In this document: piece after piece, positions 34,593-43,846 of the stretch
Layout: every line of letters starts with the position of its first letter
Numbering within the stretch: position 1 is the stretch's first letter
From: Dactylosporangium siamense
GTDB taxonomy: Bacteria > Actinomycetota > Actinomycetes > Mycobacteriales > Micromonosporaceae
DNA length: 64,000 bases
Direction: 5' to 3'
Assembly (NCBI RefSeq): GCF_016862795.1
Contig: NZ_BONQ01000052.1
Span: 62,001-126,000, forward strand
Position numbers and translations under genes: made by a program
The notes under the pieces: generated by a model
Database searches by the model: none
What the model saw: only the letters and a program-made list of their open reading frames with translations
Told to the model about the DNA's origin: nothing

Positions 34593-35857
34593 CAGGCGCC
34601 CGATTCCAGCGCCGGGACGATCTCGTCCCAGGCGACCGGCACGGCGACCGGGCCGAGCACCGAGCTGTTCACCTTGAACCGGATCTCGTCGAACGGCACC
34701 GCGAGGCGCAGCGACGGGATCCGCCGCGGCAGGGTGGCCAGGACGGTGGTGAGCTCGAGGCGGGCCAGCTGCTGCCCGACACACTGATGCGGGCCGTGCC
34801 CGAAGCCGAGGTGCGCGCCGCTGGTCCGGCCGACGTCGAGGCGGTCCCCGTCGGCGTAGAGGGCGCCGTCGCGGTTGGCCGACTGGACCGCGACCACCAC
34901 GTAGTCGCCGGCCTTCACCGGCTGCCCGGCGATCTCGGTGTCCTGGGTGACCTCGCGCAGCAGCCCGCCACCGACGCCGAGGTAGCGGACCAGCTCCTCC
35001 GTGGCGGTCCCGGCCAGTGACGGGTCCTCGCGCAGCCGCTCCAGCTCCTGCGGGTGCTCCAGCAGCGCGAGGACGCCGTGGCTGATCAGGCTGGCGGTGG
35101 TGTCATACCCGGCGATCAGCAGCGCCGCGGCCATCGTGACCAGCTCCATGTCGGTGAACGGCTGGTCGGTCTGGTCGCTGCGCACGATCATGCGGCTGAT
35201 GACGTCCTCGCCCGGGGCGGCGCGACGGGTCACGACAGTCATGTACAGGTATTCGAACAGGGGCTGCAGCGCCGCCGCGACGTCAGTGGCGCTCGACCCG
35301 CCCGCGGACAGCGACTCGGCGGCCCGTTTGAACAGCGGCTGGTCGGCCTCCGGCACGTCGAGCAGCTCGGCGATGACGGCGGTGGTGACGGGCCGGGCGA
35401 AGTCGGCGTACAGGTCCACCGGCTGCGTGGTCGCGGCCAGCGCGTCCAGCTGCCGGTCCACGATCCCCTGCACCAGCGGGCGGAGCTGGTTGATCCGCTT
35501 GATGTTGGACACCTCGGGCGCCATGTGCCGGCGGAACCGCAGGTGCTCGGCGCCGTCCATGCGGGGGAACTCACCCTCGCTGACCGGGACGTCGGTGCCG
35601 CCACCGAACCCGAGCAGGATGTGCGCGGCGACCCCGGCCCGATTGCTGAACAGCTCCGGGTCCCCGAGCACCTGACGGACGTCGGCATACCGGCTGACCA
35701 ACCACGCGTCCACGCCGGTCGGGCAGGACACCCGGATCACCGGCTGTCCGGCGCGCAGGTCCTCGTATTCCGGCGGCGGCCCGAACGGGCACTTCTGCTC
35801 CCCCGGCAACGGTAACGGCGGCAGCGCCCCGGCCTGATGTTCGCTGACTGCGGTCAT
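34592..35857 (-). CDS. Cytochrome P450 (CYP105/107-like)
   Basis: 421 residues. The oxygen-binding I-helix AGYDTTASLISH, the ExxR region TEELVRYLGVGGG and the heme loop FGHGPHQCVGQQLARLEL (Cys ligand) are intact. PPEYEDLRAGQPVIRVSCPTG is a usual actinobacterial P450 N-terminus. It would hydroxylate or epoxidise a small substrate with the adjacent ferredoxin. ATG at 35857 is chosen for family N-terminus length; the frame upstream is open but uninformative. An inverted repeat lies about 40 bases upstream. No biosynthetic genes are directly adjacent besides the phzF remnant. Confidence 0.93.
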   Translation of the reverse strand: MTAVSEHQAGALPPLPLPGEQKCPFGPPPEYEDLRAGQPVIRVSCPTGVDAWLVSRYADVRQVLGDPELFSNRAGVAAHILLGFGGGTDVPVSEGEFPRMDGAEHLRFRRHMAPEVSNIKRINQLRPLVQGIVDRQLDALAATTQPVDLYADFARPVTTAVIAELLDVPEADQPLFKRAAESLSAGGSSATDVAAALQPLFEYLYMTVVTRRAAPGEDVISRMIVRSDQTDQPFTDMELVTMAAALLIAGYDTTASLISHGVLALLEHPQELERLREDPSLAGTATEELVRYLGVGGGLLREVTQDTEIAGQPVKAGDYVVVAVQSANRDGALYADGDRLDVGRTSGAHLGFGHGPHQCVGQQLARLELTTVLATLPRRIPSLRLAVPFDEIRFKVNSSVLGPVAVPVAWDEIVPALESGA

Positions 35858-35896
35858 GAGAAACCCCCGACGTCGTGACTGGCAAAACCCATCCAC

Positions 35897-35918
35897 TTTC
35901 ATCAAATCATCGATGAAA
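35897..35918. promoter_or_regulatory. Candidate operator between P450 and divergent gene
   Basis: TTTCATC and GATGAAA form a perfect 7-bp inverted repeat separated by 8 bases (AAATCATC), in an AT-richer patch 40 bases from the P450 start and 28 bases before the divergent gene. No cognate regulator gene is adjacent. Confidence 0.55.
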
Positions 35919-35945
35919 CGCAACGGGCAAGTAGGGTGGACGCCG

Positions 35946-36251
35946 ATGGTCACGATGCGGATCGAGGACGCCTTCACCCTGCCGGACGGGCGCACGGTGG
36001 TGACCGGCCGGCCGGTCGGCGGCGACGTGCGGCTCGGCGGCCGGTTGTGGCTGACCGGCGACCGGACAGCGCCGCGGGAAGTCGTGGTGACGGCGTTCCT
36101 GCGCATCTGCGGGCGGCAGGACGCGACGCTCGCGCGGGACGGTTTGAACGCCGCGATGACCCTCGGCGGCCTCCCGCCCGACGCGATCCTCATCGGGCGG
36201 ACGCTGCGGGCCGGCGATCCGTCATCTCCAGCCCGACCACCGCGCTCGTAA
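35946..36251 (+). CDS. Small protein resembling EF-Tu domain II
   Basis: 101 residues. MRIEDAFTLPDGRTVVTGRPVGGDVRLGGRLWL matches the beta-barrel domain 2 of elongation-factor GTPases (IEDVF...GTVVTGRVERG.I..GD), and the rest (VVTAFLRICGRQ, GGLPPDAILIGRTLRAGD) completes the barrel. There is no G domain. Similar lone domains occur in actinobacteria without known role. ATG at 35946 or 35955 are both possible. Confidence 0.65.
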   Translation: MVTMRIEDAFTLPDGRTVVTGRPVGGDVRLGGRLWLTGDRTAPREVVVTAFLRICGRQDATLARDGLNAAMTLGGLPPDAILIGRTLRAGDPSSPARPPRS

Positions 36252-36335
36252 CAATCGTCGTGCGTGGCCGGCCGGCACTGTGACACGATCCCACCGCACG
36301 CCGCAGCATCAGCCGTGCGGATGTTGGGAGGACGG

Positions 36336-37172
36336 ATGGCCGGACTGAGCATCATCGTGTGCCTGCCGCCGGACGCGACGGCGGACGTGGTCGGCGCGCT
36401 CGATGTGGCGCTGGCACCGTTCGAGGCGTATCAGGGCTATCCGGCCGAACGGGACCAGTGGGAATCCTGGCGCATCGCGGGCGGCAACGACGGCCACGGC
36501 TTCCACATCCGGCCCGGTGCCGAGGACGACCCCCGGCTCATCCACGACCAGCCGCACTGGAGCCTCGGGGAGCAGCCGAGCATGCCCGGCATGTGCACGG
36601 GCGGCCCCCGCGGGCTGCTCGACCTGACCAGCGCCGGCGCCGCGGCCGAGGTCGCCGCCGGGCAGATCTGGGACCTGTTCCACCAGCTCCGCGACGAGCT
36701 GCCGCCTGCCCTGCCCATGGAGCATTTCGCCCAACTGCCGCGCAATCAGATCCCGTACGTCCCGATCGGGCGGGACGAGCACGGCGGTTTCAAGCTCCTG
36801 CCGGACCCCGGCCGCCAGCAGGCCGGGGAGCAGTACCGGGCCCAGCCGCTGATCCGGCAGCTCCTCGAGTCGCCGCACTTCGGAGCGGGGGCGGTGGCCC
36901 AGCTCCCGGAGATCCTGCCGTGGTTCACCGTGTCCCGGGAGCGATACGTGGCCGCCCGGGCCGAGGAGGTGCGGCGCAACTCCGCGCTGCTCACCCTGGA
37001 CGGCTGGTGGGTCGACCTGGACCTTGAACCGGTCCACAGCGCCTGCGACAGCCTCAGCACCTGCCCGCACCGCGACGGCTGGACCGAGCCGTGGACCCGG
37101 GCCCGGATAGCCACCTACCTGGAGGAGCTCCCCGGCGACGTCATCATCGTCCGGCTGCGCTGCCGTGTGTGA
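36336..37172 (+). CDS. Conserved hypothetical protein
   Basis: 278 residues starting at ATG 36336 with GGGAGGAC about 5 bases upstream. No transmembrane segment or known motif. It is rich in Trp/His in the first third (QWESWRIAGGNDGHGFHIRPG, HDQPHWSLGE), and the end looks soluble (TCPHRDGWTEPWTRARIA). Its last 29 bases overlap the convergent GGDEF-EAL gene. Function unknown. Confidence 0.65.
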   Translation: MAGLSIIVCLPPDATADVVGALDVALAPFEAYQGYPAERDQWESWRIAGGNDGHGFHIRPGAEDDPRLIHDQPHWSLGEQPSMPGMCTGGPRGLLDLTSAGAAAEVAAGQIWDLFHQLRDELPPALPMEHFAQLPRNQIPYVPIGRDEHGGFKLLPDPGRQQAGEQYRAQPLIRQLLESPHFGAGAVAQLPEILPWFTVSRERYVAARAEEVRRNSALLTLDGWWVDLDLEPVHSACDSLSTCPHRDGWTEPWTRARIATYLEELPGDVIIVRLRCRV

Positions 37173-39513
37173 AGGGACCGGCCGCCACTGACTGCTGGCG
37201 GGCCAGGAGCTGGGACACGCCGTCGGCGGTCATCGGCCGGGCCAGGTGGTAGCCCTGGCCGAGGGTGTAGCCGAGCTCCAGGAGCACGGCCGCCTGCTCC
37301 GCGCTCTCCACACCCTCGGCGACCGTGTCCAGGCCGAGCGCGCGGGCGAGCTGCATCACCGCCCGGGCCACCGCCTGCCGGGCGTCGGCCGCGGCCGGCT
37401 GACCGTCGTCGATCTCGATGCCGTCCACGAAGGACTTGTCCAGCTTGACGATCGCGGCGGGGAACGCGCGCAGCAGGCTCAGCGACGACTCGCCGGTGCC
37501 GAAGTCGTCCAGCGCCAGCCGGATGCCCATCCGGTCCAGCTCGTACAGGGTCCGGGACACCTGCTGCCCGCGCAGCACCGCGGACTCCGTCACCTCGAGG
37601 ACCAGCCGCTCGCAGGGCAGCCCGCTGTCGGCGAGCGCGGCGGTCACGTCGGACACGAAGTCGGGGTCGTGCAGCTGCCGCGCCGACACGTTGAGCCCCG
37701 CCTCAGGCAGCGCGTCCGGCCCGAACTCGGCCAGCCACGCGGCGGCCTGCCGGCAGGTCTCGCGCAGCACGAACCGGCCCAGCGGCACGATCAGGCCGGT
37801 CCGTTCGGCGGCCGGGATGAACTCGGCCGGACTGATCACGCCACGGGCCGGGTGGTGCCAGCGGACCAGCGCCTCGACGCCGATCATCCGGTGATCCGCC
37901 AGCCGCATGATCGGTTGGTACACCACGCGCAGCTCGCCGTCGTCCAGGGCCCGCCGCAGCTCCCCGCCGAGCTGCATGTGCGCCAGCACCGGCTCGCCCA
38001 TGCCCTCGACGTATCGCACGAAGCCGGCCTTGCCGCGCTGTTTCGCCGTGTACATCGCGACGTCGGCGTTGCGCAGCACCGAGTCGACGGTCGCGCCGGG
38101 CGCGGCGGTGGCGATGCCGATGCTCGCCTGCACCAGGAGGCGGTGCTCGCTGATCGGCTGGTTGAGCGCGTCGACCAGCCGGCCGGCCAGCTCCTCGGGG
38201 TCGGCGTCGGCCGCGGTGAGCAGCACCGCGAACTCGTCGCCGCCGACCCGCACCGCCAGACCGTCGTCGCCGACCTCGGCGCGCAGCAGCCGCGCCACGG
38301 AGACGAGCAGGTGGTCGCCGACGCCGTGGCCGAGCAGATCGTTGACGGCCTTGAAGTCGTCCAGGTCGACCAGGAGCACCGTCGCCCGTTCCGTCCTGGT
38401 CAGCGCGGTCGTCAGCCGCCCCCGGAACAGCGCCCGGTTGGCCAGCCCGGTGAGGGCGTCGTGGCTGACCTCGTACTGCAGCCGCTCCTCCTGGACCCGC
38501 GTGTTGTGCAGCAGGCGGGCGTTCTCCTGGAACGCGAGGTACTGCCGGACCGTGACCAGCCCGGTCACCACCACCGCGGCGATCACGACCACGCGGGCCG
38601 GCCAGTGCACCGGCGCGCCGAACGCGACCGCGATCAGCGGCGCGTCGACCGCGATCACGGCCAGGTAGGGCAGCAGCACACCGCCGCGGTTCGGGTCGCG
38701 GCGGGGGCCCCGGTCGGCCCGCCACTGCGCCGCGACACCGAGCGCGACCAGCGCCGGGGCGAGGGGCATCACGACCGCCTGGGCGGGCACGGTGGCGGCG
38801 TATCCGAACCGCACCGCGAGCACGGCGACGACCCCGGCGATGACCCCGCCGCTGGCCGCTACGAGCCGCAGGGCGGTGGGGTCGATGGGCCCGCCCGCGA
38901 CGTAGGACACCTTCGTCACGGCACCGACCGTGACCAGGAACGCGAGCGCGGTCAGCACCATCGCCTGGCGGCTCCACGGCTCGCGGGCCGACAGCATGGG
39001 GGCCAGCACCGCATACCACAGCACGGCCGTGCAGCCGAGGAACGCGATCGCGCGGTCGAGCAGCATCCGCCACCACTCGGTGCCCCCGGTCGTGGCGACC
39101 GGCACCCGGGCGATGGCCCAGATGGCGATCCCGAACCCGACCGCCGCGCAGGCCGCGGCCGGCACCGGCATGGTCCGCGTGTGCGCCGTGTCGGCGTGCA
39201 CCAGCATGTCGACCGCCAGCCAGCCGTAGCCGACCGTGACCGTGCCGACGGCGACGAGCACCGTGCGCCAGAACCGCCGGGCGACCCTGCCGAGGTGCCC
39301 GCTGCGGGCCAGCCGGTGCACGGCCGCGACCGCGAACACCCCGCCGAGCGGCGCGAACGCATACGCGAACGCCTCCGTGCCGGCGCCGACCGTGACGAAC
39401 GCGACGCACCAGGCGGTGCCCAGCACGGCATTGACGATGGTGGCCGCGACGCATCGCCGGGTCACCGCATCGACCGCGGGGGCGGCCGTTGATCGAAGCG
39501 CCTCCCGCGTCAC
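37144..39513 (-). CDS. Membrane GGDEF-EAL protein (c-di-GMP turnover)
   Basis: 789 residues. The first 320 residues contain about 8-9 membrane helices. A GGDEF domain follows, SHDALTGLANRALF then RVGGDEFAVLL near residue 424, with an intact GGDEF site. Then an EAL domain: GVEALVRWHHP, LNVSARQL, LEVTESAV, LDDFGTG, IVKLDKSFV, VAEGVES and GQGYHLARP, so all usual phosphodiesterase residues are seen. Both activities may be possible; the net one cannot be predicted. It sits alone, convergent with the previous gene. Confidence 0.9.
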   Translation of the reverse strand: MTREALRSTAAPAVDAVTRRCVAATIVNAVLGTAWCVAFVTVGAGTEAFAYAFAPLGGVFAVAAVHRLARSGHLGRVARRFWRTVLVAVGTVTVGYGWLAVDMLVHADTAHTRTMPVPAAACAAVGFGIAIWAIARVPVATTGGTEWWRMLLDRAIAFLGCTAVLWYAVLAPMLSAREPWSRQAMVLTALAFLVTVGAVTKVSYVAGGPIDPTALRLVAASGGVIAGVVAVLAVRFGYAATVPAQAVVMPLAPALVALGVAAQWRADRGPRRDPNRGGVLLPYLAVIAVDAPLIAVAFGAPVHWPARVVVIAAVVVTGLVTVRQYLAFQENARLLHNTRVQEERLQYEVSHDALTGLANRALFRGRLTTALTRTERATVLLVDLDDFKAVNDLLGHGVGDHLLVSVARLLRAEVGDDGLAVRVGGDEFAVLLTAADADPEELAGRLVDALNQPISEHRLLVQASIGIATAAPGATVDSVLRNADVAMYTAKQRGKAGFVRYVEGMGEPVLAHMQLGGELRRALDDGELRVVYQPIMRLADHRMIGVEALVRWHHPARGVISPAEFIPAAERTGLIVPLGRFVLRETCRQAAAWLAEFGPDALPEAGLNVSARQLHDPDFVSDVTAALADSGLPCERLVLEVTESAVLRGQQVSRTLYELDRMGIRLALDDFGTGESSLSLLRAFPAAIVKLDKSFVDGIEIDDGQPAAADARQAVARAVMQLARALGLDTVAEGVESAEQAAVLLELGYTLGQGYHLARPMTADGVSQLLARQQSVAAGPFTHGSAAGR

Positions 39514-39579
39514 GGTCCCGACCCTATCGTGCCGGTTACGTACCGGATCTCACCCGAACGTTCGACTTTCCCCGCCTGG

Positions 39580-40332
39580 TCAGAGCCTCAGCATGCCGCC
39601 CACCAGGCGGCGCCGGACCCGCCACTGGGTGGCCTCGCCGGACGGCCAGGGGAACCCGCCCTCGCGGAACACCCAGTTCAGGTACGACACGAACGGCATC
39701 GTGGTCTCCCAGTTGAACAGCCCGTCGACGCAACGGTCGGGCAGGACCATCCCGTACGGCCCGCCGCCACTGACGTTCGCCTTGTGGTACCGGTCCGGCG
39801 CCAGCGGCAACACGAACAGCCCGGCGTTGTCGGGGTCGTCCGCCTGGTCCTGCTGCCAGCCGGTCCAGCCCTCGTCGAAGTAGTCGCGGATCGACGAGTC
39901 CGGGTGGTGCGTGCCCTCCACCTGCAGCACCAGCGGGTCGCCACTCGCCGACGAGGCCCATTGCGGGTGCGTGCCGACCAGCCAGACGTCGCCGACGATC
40001 CGCACCCACGACAGCAGCGTCATCGGCACCGCGCCGAACCGCTCCTGCAGCCAGGCCGCCTGCGCCTCGGCGCCGGGCCCCGGTGGGATGTGCCCCCTCG
40101 TCGGGGTCTCCTCGTCGTCGTTGCGGTGGAAGCGGTACCCCTCCGCGGTCAGCCGCTCGACGATGAGCTCGACGTTGTGCCGGGCCCGGTGTGCCATCTC
40201 GTCGCAGACCAGCTGCGCCTCCCCGGCCCATTCGGACTCCCGGACCGCGCCGCCGAGCAGGCGCAGCTCCTGCCAGACCTGGTCCTGCTGCCCGTCCTTG
40301 TAGCGGCTGAGCCACCGCGGCGAAGATCCCAT
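39580..40332 (-). CDS. Conserved hypothetical protein
   Basis: 250 residues, soluble, Trp-rich, with MGSSPRWLSRYKDGQQDQVWQ at the start, EMAHRARHNVELIVERLTAEGY in the middle and GWTGWQQDQADDPDNAGLFVLPLAPDRYHKANVSGG later. No named motif recognised. The pattern resembles SMI1/KNR4-neighbour proteins of actinobacteria, but this is only an impression. It probably stands as its own unit between the GGDEF gene and the rhomboid gene. Confidence 0.6.
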   Translation of the reverse strand: MGSSPRWLSRYKDGQQDQVWQELRLLGGAVRESEWAGEAQLVCDEMAHRARHNVELIVERLTAEGYRFHRNDDEETPTRGHIPPGPGAEAQAAWLQERFGAVPMTLLSWVRIVGDVWLVGTHPQWASSASGDPLVLQVEGTHHPDSSIRDYFDEGWTGWQQDQADDPDNAGLFVLPLAPDRYHKANVSGGGPYGMVLPDRCVDGLFNWETTMPFVSYLNWVFREGGFPWPSGEATQWRVRRRLVGGMLRL

Positions 40333-40392
40333 GGGGGCAGATCCTGCCGGACCCGCCGGCCACGCCTCGGGCCGGGCCTGCCGGGTCCGACC

Positions 40393-41034
40393 TCAGGACG
40401 GCGGGGTGACCGGAATCGATCGCCGGGGGACGGCGAGCGCCGCGCCGGCCAGGGCGCCGAGCAGCGCCGCGCCGCCGTGGATGTCGGCGAGGACGAGGAG
40501 GGTCAGCGCGGCGATCAGGCTCACCGCGGCCGCCGAGCGGGCCCGGCGGTCCACGTCGCGGGCGACGACGGCGGCCGCCGCGAGCGACCCGGCGAGACCG
40601 AAGATGACCAGGGAGGTGCCGGCACCGACGGGCTGGACGACGAGGCCCCACAGGTTGCCCAGGACCTGCACGGCGAGCGCGATGGCGACCCACCGGCCCG
40701 GGCCCCAGCGGCGTTCTGCGAGGGTACCGATGACGGCGAGCGCGGCCAGGTTGAAGATCGTGCCGGTCCAGCCGCTGTCCTGGACGGTGAACGACGTGAC
40801 CAGGCGCCACAGCTCGCCGTCGCCGATCGCCGTCCGGTCGCGGCGCAGCGCCTCGAACAGGCCCGGCGCCACGGTGAGTTGCAGGAGCGACGGCACGGCG
40901 GTGAGGGCGAACGCGATCATCGTGGCGATCGGGGTCCGGCGGGGCGTGGAACGCACCAGTTGCGCCCCGGCCATTCCGGCGGTGACCAGTAGCACGATGT
41001 ACAGGACGGACAGGAGGGCGGACACGTGACCCAT
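40393..41034 (-). CDS. Rhomboid-family intramembrane serine protease
   Basis: 213 residues with about six hydrophobic helices. GELWRLVTSFTVQDSGW and FNLAALAVIGTLAERRWGPGRW match the rhomboid loop and helix; the catalytic Ser is in GAGTSLVIFGLAG (GxSxxxFG) and the His in LADIHGGAALLGALAG. Both catalytic residues are therefore retained. It would cleave membrane proteins; the substrate is unknown. The family commonly starts a little later than ATG 41034. Confidence 0.8.
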   Translation of the reverse strand: MGHVSALLSVLYIVLLVTAGMAGAQLVRSTPRRTPIATMIAFALTAVPSLLQLTVAPGLFEALRRDRTAIGDGELWRLVTSFTVQDSGWTGTIFNLAALAVIGTLAERRWGPGRWVAIALAVQVLGNLWGLVVQPVGAGTSLVIFGLAGSLAAAAVVARDVDRRARSAAAVSLIAALTLLVLADIHGGAALLGALAGAALAVPRRSIPVTPPS

Positions 41035-41233
41035 GGTGGACCATGCCCGGGCTGTGACGCGTCCCGCGGGGGCGTGTCCTTGCGGAGCTGCTCCCTCGAG
41101 CGTGCCGGCGACGCCCGCGCCGCGGTGCCCTTGTTAACAGATGTGGTTCGATATTGCCGGGTGCTCGACGGAGGAATTCGGGCGGCCTACCTTCGCTGGC
41201 ACGGCTCCCGCCGCCGCCACGAGGGGAATCGAC

Positions 41234-43225
41234 ATGAGCAGTGCAATGGATCGCCGCGCCGTGCTGCGTGGGCTCGGTGCCGCCGGGATCGGCGCCGGCA
41301 CCGGTTGGGCGCTCGGACCGGGTGACGCCGCCGCCGCGACGAGACCGAACATCGTCGTCGTGCTCATCGACGACCTGGCCCGGCGGGAGCTCGGCTGCTA
41401 CGGCAACACGTTCAACGAGACCCCGCACATGGACCGGCTCGCCGCCGACGGGGTGCGGTTCACCGCCGGGTACACCGCCGCGCCGGTCTGCTCGCCGACC
41501 CGGGCCAGCATCATGACCGGGCAGTACCCGGCGCGGGTGGGCATCACCGAGTTCCTCGGCCCGTCCGGCGACGACTTCCTGCCGACCAGCCACCGCACGC
41601 TGCCGGAGACGCTGCGCGACGCCGGCTACCGCACCGGCCTGATCGGCAAGTGGCACCTCAGCGAGACCTACACCGGCCCGGTCACGTCCCGGCCCGGCAA
41701 CCCGTGGTCGCACGGGTTCACCGACGTCATCGCCTCCGAGCAGCAGTACATCGCCGGCGGCGACTACTTCCACCCGTACTTCATGCTGCCGGACCTGCCG
41801 GCCCGCAAGCCCGACGAGTACCTGGTCGACCGGCTCAACCTCGAGGCCGTCGACTTCATCACCGGCTCGCACCAGCAGGGCACGCCGTTCTTCCTGTACC
41901 TCGCCCACTACGCCACCCACGCGACCCTCGCCGCACCGCAGGCGCTCGTCGACAAGTACGCCGCGAAAACCGGCAGCGGGCAGCCCGGCCGTAATCCCGT
42001 CCTGGCCGCGATGCTCGAGGTCATCGACGACGGCGTCGGCGCGATCCGGGCCACCCTCACCCAGCTCGGCATCGCCGGCGACACCGTCATCGTGCTGCTG
42101 TCCGACAACGGCGGCGACAGCGCCGTCGCGACCAACGCACCGCTGCGCGGCAGCAAGGCGACCCTGTACGAGGGCGGCGTGCGGGTACCGATGATCACCT
42201 ACCACCCGGCGGGCGCGCCCGGCCGGGTCGTGGACACGCCGTTCAGCACCGTCGACTTCATGCCCACGCTGCTCGACGTGGCCGGCGTGGCCCGGCCCGC
42301 CGGGCAGCAGCTCGACGGGGCCAGCTTCGCCGGGCTGCTCAGCGGCGGGGCGGCGCCGGCCCGGGAGGACCTGTTCTGGGTCTACCCGCACTGGCACCCG
42401 CCGGGCGCGCCGACGGCGTCCGTCCGCAGTGGACGGCACAAGCTGCTGCGATACCTGCACGACGGCCGCGAGGAGCTGTTCGACCTGGTCGCCGACCCGG
42501 GCGAGGCCACGGACCTGGCGGCCAGCCAACCGGCCCGGGTGCAGGCGCTGCACGCGGCCCTCGACGCGCACCTGCGCGACGTCGACCTGCTGCCGCCGTT
42601 GCCGACGCCGGAGAACTATCCGACTGTGGTGCTGGAGCAGGAGTTCGACGCCGGGCTCGGCGGGTTCACGGTGCTGGCGCCCGCGCCCGAGAGCCGCGCC
42701 GGGACCGTGCAGGCCGCCGGCGGGGTGCTGACCGTCGCGGCGGGCGGCGCGCCGGCGTTCGCGCTGCTGCGCTCGACCGTGGCCGCGACCGTCTCACCCG
42801 TCGCGGTCATCGCCAGCCAGCGCTCCTACGCCAACGCGGCCGCCACCGGCCAGGACACGCTGTTCGCCGGGCTGGTCAAGGACGCGCAGAACTACCTGCT
42901 CGTCTGGTACAACCACAAGCTCAAACGGACCGGCTGGGACGTGCGGATCGCCGGCACCCTCACCGGCCAGCGCGTCACCCAGCTCGACGCAACGATCAAC
43001 TATCCGGGTCCGAACGCCCGCCTCGCGTGCGTGCTGCACCGCGACGAGCTCAGCGCCTACGCCGTCGCCGCGGGTGGCGCGTGGCAGTACCTGTTCACCG
43101 CCGACGTCGGCCGCTTCGCCCGCCTCGACGACCCGGCCGTGCGGGCGCAGTACCGCTACGGCTTCGGGATCCGCGTCGACGGCGGGACGTTCACGGCCGA
43201 ACGGTTCGCCGTCCGCCGCCGGTGA
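41234..43225 (+). CDS. Tat-exported sulfatase with C-terminal beta-sandwich
   Basis: 663 residues. A Tat signal (MDRRAVLRGLGAAGIGAG) is followed by the alkaline-phosphatase fold: NIVVVLIDDLARRELGCYG (metal), APVCSPTRASIMTGQYPARV with CxPxR where Cys becomes formylglycine, GLIGKWHLSE and VIVLLSDNGGD. The C-terminal 200 residues form a jelly-roll-like domain of unknown ligand. It removes sulfate from a sulfated organic ester outside the cell; substrate unknown. ATG at 41234 has GAGGGGA upstream. Activity needs a formylglycine-generating enzyme, not in this window. The 200-base gap upstream holds an AT-richer patch near 41130-41155. Confidence 0.92.
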   Translation: MSSAMDRRAVLRGLGAAGIGAGTGWALGPGDAAAATRPNIVVVLIDDLARRELGCYGNTFNETPHMDRLAADGVRFTAGYTAAPVCSPTRASIMTGQYPARVGITEFLGPSGDDFLPTSHRTLPETLRDAGYRTGLIGKWHLSETYTGPVTSRPGNPWSHGFTDVIASEQQYIAGGDYFHPYFMLPDLPARKPDEYLVDRLNLEAVDFITGSHQQGTPFFLYLAHYATHATLAAPQALVDKYAAKTGSGQPGRNPVLAAMLEVIDDGVGAIRATLTQLGIAGDTVIVLLSDNGGDSAVATNAPLRGSKATLYEGGVRVPMITYHPAGAPGRVVDTPFSTVDFMPTLLDVAGVARPAGQQLDGASFAGLLSGGAAPAREDLFWVYPHWHPPGAPTASVRSGRHKLLRYLHDGREELFDLVADPGEATDLAASQPARVQALHAALDAHLRDVDLLPPLPTPENYPTVVLEQEFDAGLGGFTVLAPAPESRAGTVQAAGGVLTVAAGGAPAFALLRSTVAATVSPVAVIASQRSYANAAATGQDTLFAGLVKDAQNYLLVWYNHKLKRTGWDVRIAGTLTGQRVTQLDATINYPGPNARLACVLHRDELSAYAVAAGGAWQYLFTADVGRFARLDDPAVRAQYRYGFGIRVDGGTFTAERFAVRRR

Positions 43226-43769
43226 CCTCAGCGAGGCCGTCGAAGACGATCTCGAGGGCCCGGGCCGTCACCTCGGCGTCGGTGGCCAGCCGGGACATGG
43301 CCACCAGCAGGGCATAGACCTCGGGCAGCTCGACGTCGTCGCGGACGGCGCCGGCCCGCTGGGCGCGCTGCAGCAGGGCCCCGACGGCGCGGCGCAGGCC
43401 GTTGGACGCCTGCGCCGCCTCGCCGTCGCTGTCACCGCCGGCGTGCAGCAGCGCCTCGCCGATGGCGATCTTCGTCGCGGCGTCGGCGACGAGGTGGCGG
43501 AAGAAGTCACGGAACGCGCTGCCCGGGTCCTCGGCCCCGAGCAGCGCTTCGGCCTGCTCACGGAGCCGGTCGTACCGCCGGACGAGCACCGCCTGCAGCA
43601 GGGCCGCCTTCGTGGGGAAGTGCCGGAACACGGTGGCGATGCCGACCCCGGCCCGGCGGGCCACCTCCTCGGTCGACGCGGCCGCACCGCTGGCGCCGAA
43701 CACCTCCTCGGCGACGTCGAGGATCCGGCCACGATTGGCCTGCGCGTCGACCCGCTGGGTCCTGGGCAT
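43191..43769 (-). CDS. TetR family regulator of the SnoaL-like gene
   Basis: 192 residues. Helix-turn-helix: ILDVAEEVFGASGAAASTEE then RRAGVGIATVFRHFPTKAAL. The C-terminal half resembles the TetR_C SACE_7040 type. It is divergent from the SnoaL-like gene, with an inverted repeat lying between the -35 and -10 of that gene. The last 35 bases overlap the sulfatase gene on the other strand. Confidence 0.92.
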   Translation of the reverse strand: MPRTQRVDAQANRGRILDVAEEVFGASGAAASTEEVARRAGVGIATVFRHFPTKAALLQAVLVRRYDRLREQAEALLGAEDPGSAFRDFFRHLVADAATKIAIGEALLHAGGDSDGEAAQASNGLRRAVGALLQRAQRAGAVRDDVELPEVYALLVAMSRLATDAEVTARALEIVFDGLAEVTGGGRRTVRP

Positions 43770-43779
43770 GCGGCGTCCC

Positions 43780-43809
43780 TTGATATCCGGAGTGGCGACT
43801 CCATATAAT
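43780..43809 (+). promoter_or_regulatory. Consensus promoter with embedded operator
   Basis: TTGATA (43780-43785), an 18-base spacer and TATAAT (43804-43809) form a near-perfect sigma-70-type promoter for the SnoaL-like gene. The spacer contains GGAGT-GGCG-ACTCC (43789-43802), a perfect inverted repeat that a TetR dimer could fill, blocking polymerase. GGAGTC recurs just downstream (43811-43816). Confidence 0.82.
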
Positions 43810-43846
43810 CGGAGTCAACACTTCGGATACTACCGGGAGGAATCGC

